From: Dysgonamonadaceae bacterium
GTDB taxonomy: Bacteria > Bacteroidota > Bacteroidia > Bacteroidales > Azobacteroidaceae
DNA: 6,049 bases
Direction: 5' to 3'
Assembly (NCBI GenBank): GCA_031284225.1
Contig: JAITAH010000151.1
Coordinates: 1 to 6,049, forward strand
Part shown: piece by piece, positions 5,131 through 6,049 of the stretch
How positions within the stretch are numbered: position 1 is the first letter of the stretch
Layout: each line of letters begins with the position of its first letter
Made by a program: the position numbers and the translations under genes
Notes under the pieces: generated by a model
Told to the model about the DNA's origin: nothing
The model's input: only the letters and a program-made list of their open reading frames with translations
The model's database searches: none

Positions 5131-5874
5131 ATGGAACAAATGATTTTACGTACCGAAAATCTGGTGAAGCGGTACCGAAACCGGATCGTGGTTAACCATG
5201 TTTCCATCGATGTGAAACAGGGAGAAATCGTGGGTTTGCTGGGGCCGAACGGCGCCGGAAAAACGACTACTTTCTACATGACCGTGGGACTGGTAACTCC
5301 TAACGAAGGAAAAATCTTTCTCAACGACACGGATATTACAAAATTTCCGGTTTATAAGCGTGCCCGCAACGGCATCGGTTATCTGGCGCAGGAGGCTTCC
5401 GTTTTTCGGAAAATGTCGGTCGAAGACAACATCCGCTCCGTCCTCGAAATGACCGGACAGTCGGACGATTATCAAAAAGAAAAATTAGAAAACCTGATTA
5501 TCGAATTCGGACTGGAAAAGGTACGGAAAAATCTGGGCGATCAGTTGTCGGGCGGGGAACGGCGGCGCGTCGAAATTGCCCGTTGCTTAGCCATCGATCC
5601 TAAATTCATCATGCTCGACGAACCTTTTGCAGGCGTGGATCCTATTGCCGTTCAGGATATTCAGCAAATTGTGGGGAAACTGAAACACAAAAATATCGGC
5701 ATTTTGATTACCGACCACAATGTGCACGAAACGCTCAGTATTACCGACCGCGCCTATCTGCTTTTCGAGGGGAAAGTACTGTTTCAGGGCGTGGCAGAGG
5801 AATTGGCTGCCAATCCGGTGGTTCGGGAAAAATATTTGGGGCGCGATTTTGAGTTGCGGCGGAAAGTGTTGTAG
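5131..5874 (+). CDS. lptB: LPS export ABC transporter ATPase LptB
   Basis: This cytoplasmic ATPase, bound to LptF/LptG, powers extraction of lipopolysaccharide from the inner membrane and its transport to the cell surface. The 247-residue length is typical (E. coli LptB has 241). Motifs are Walker A GPNGAGKT (38-45), the Q-loop [18 protein letters not shown] (Gln87), signature [13 protein letters not shown] (139-151), Walker B FIMLDEP (159-165, Glu164) and H-loop [10 protein letters not shown] (His196). The strings [26 protein letters not shown] and [19 protein letters not shown] are close to diagnostic for LptB against other branched-chain-like ABC ATPases. The ATG at 5131 is the first in frame, and Met4 (5140) is a possible alternative. 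Other lpt genes are absent from the window. It diverges from mlaE across 58 bases and converges on the gene at the right edge. Confidence 0.96.
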   Translation: MEQMILRTENLVKRYRNRIVVNHVSIDVKQGEIVGLLGPNGAGKTTTFYMTVGLVTPNEGKIFLNDTDITKFPVYKRARNGIGYLAQEASVFRKMSVEDNIRSVLEMTGQSDDYQKEKLENLIIEFGLEKVRKNLGDQLSGGERRRVEIARCLAIDPKFIMLDEPFAGVDPIAVQDIQQIVGKLKHKNIGILITDHNVHETLSITDRAYLLFEGKVLFQGVAEELAANPVVREKYLGRDFELRRKVL

Positions 5875-5905
5875 GAGGCTCATCCTAAACACGTTCATTC
5901 TGTTT

Positions 5906-6049
5906 TTAGCGGTTGCCGGTTAATAGGTTTAGTATATTCGGGAATAGCTTCCTCATTAATAAATATATACTTAAACAAATAGCGCTACAAACAAAAGGAA
6001 TAATAAGATACTTTGCCAACAAAATGATTGCATTATCCGATGGATATAT
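5906..6049 (-). CDS. C-terminal end of a membrane protein, probably acyltransferase-3 family (partial)
   Basis: This minus-strand frame is open from the window edge to a TAA at 5908-5906, giving the last 47 residues of a longer protein. The visible part starts with a short polar stretch (PSDN), then a hydrophobic helix of about 25 residues (AIILLAKYLIIPFVCSAICL), then a basic, membrane-proximal tail ending RKLFPNILNLLTGNR. A final transmembrane helix followed by a tail of the form RKxFPxxLxLLTGxR is what I recall from inner-membrane acyltransferases of the acyltransferase-3 (OafA-like) family in Bacteroidales, which modify surface polysaccharides. This is recall only, since the catalytic part is outside the window. 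The stop lies 31 bases from the lptB stop, so the genes converge. The base composition is more AT-rich than the neighbours, as is common for surface-polysaccharide genes. Confidence 0.6.
   Translation of the reverse strand: MYPSDNAIILLAKYLIIPFVCSAICLSIYLLMRKLFPNILNLLTGNR

Noticed and set aside
5872..5907. Intrinsic terminator between lptB and the convergent gene
   Set aside because: The only stem (TAGGA/TCCTA, 5872-5887) has five pairs and its T run is 15 bases further on, which is too distant.

Overview
The window looks like chromosomal DNA from a member of the Bacteroidota, most likely the order Bacteroidales. Three things point there: promoter elements of the TAnnTTTG type in front of the main transcription units, a 5'-nucleotidase divided between two adjacent genes, and interspersed palindromes and GACAGAAGAC-type repeats that I recall from that group. 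The genus cannot be settled from the sequence alone.

Layout from left to right. Bases 1-316 hold no convincing gene; they contain a cluster of small hairpins, each followed by a shared TTCATGTCAATA tail. Bases 317-1381 (minus) encode the tRNA 2-thiouridylase MnmA, with its own promoter box almost touching the start codon. Bases 1382-2002 are a 621-base gap with GA-rich direct repeats, a long imperfect palindrome, a good minus-strand terminator hairpin and several other stem-loops. Bases 2003-5072 (minus) form a tight four-gene operon, transcribed right to left: an MlaE-type permease, an MlaF-type ATPase, a lipoprotein carrying the C-terminal domain of 5'-nucleotidases, and a secreted metallophosphatase carrying the N-terminal catalytic domain. 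Every junction overlaps (1, 14 and 38 bases). Bases 5131-5874 (plus) encode LptB. Bases 5906-6049 (minus) hold the last 47 codons of a membrane protein, probably an acyltransferase of the acyltransferase-3 family, which continues past the window.

The right half is about the cell envelope. MlaE and MlaF form the inner-membrane ABC core of a phospholipid/MCE transport system, and LptB powers lipopolysaccharide export. The two systems are divergent and share a 58-base intergenic region in which their promoter boxes interleave. The nucleotidase pair would act on nucleotides outside the cytoplasm. MnmA is an unrelated tRNA modification enzyme.

No clear new defence, mobile or secretion system is visible. 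The observations most worth following are the hairpin-and-tail repeat cluster at the left edge, the interleaved lptB/mlaE promoters, the domain-swapped two-gene nucleotidase co-transcribed with the transporter, and the structured gap at 1382-2002.
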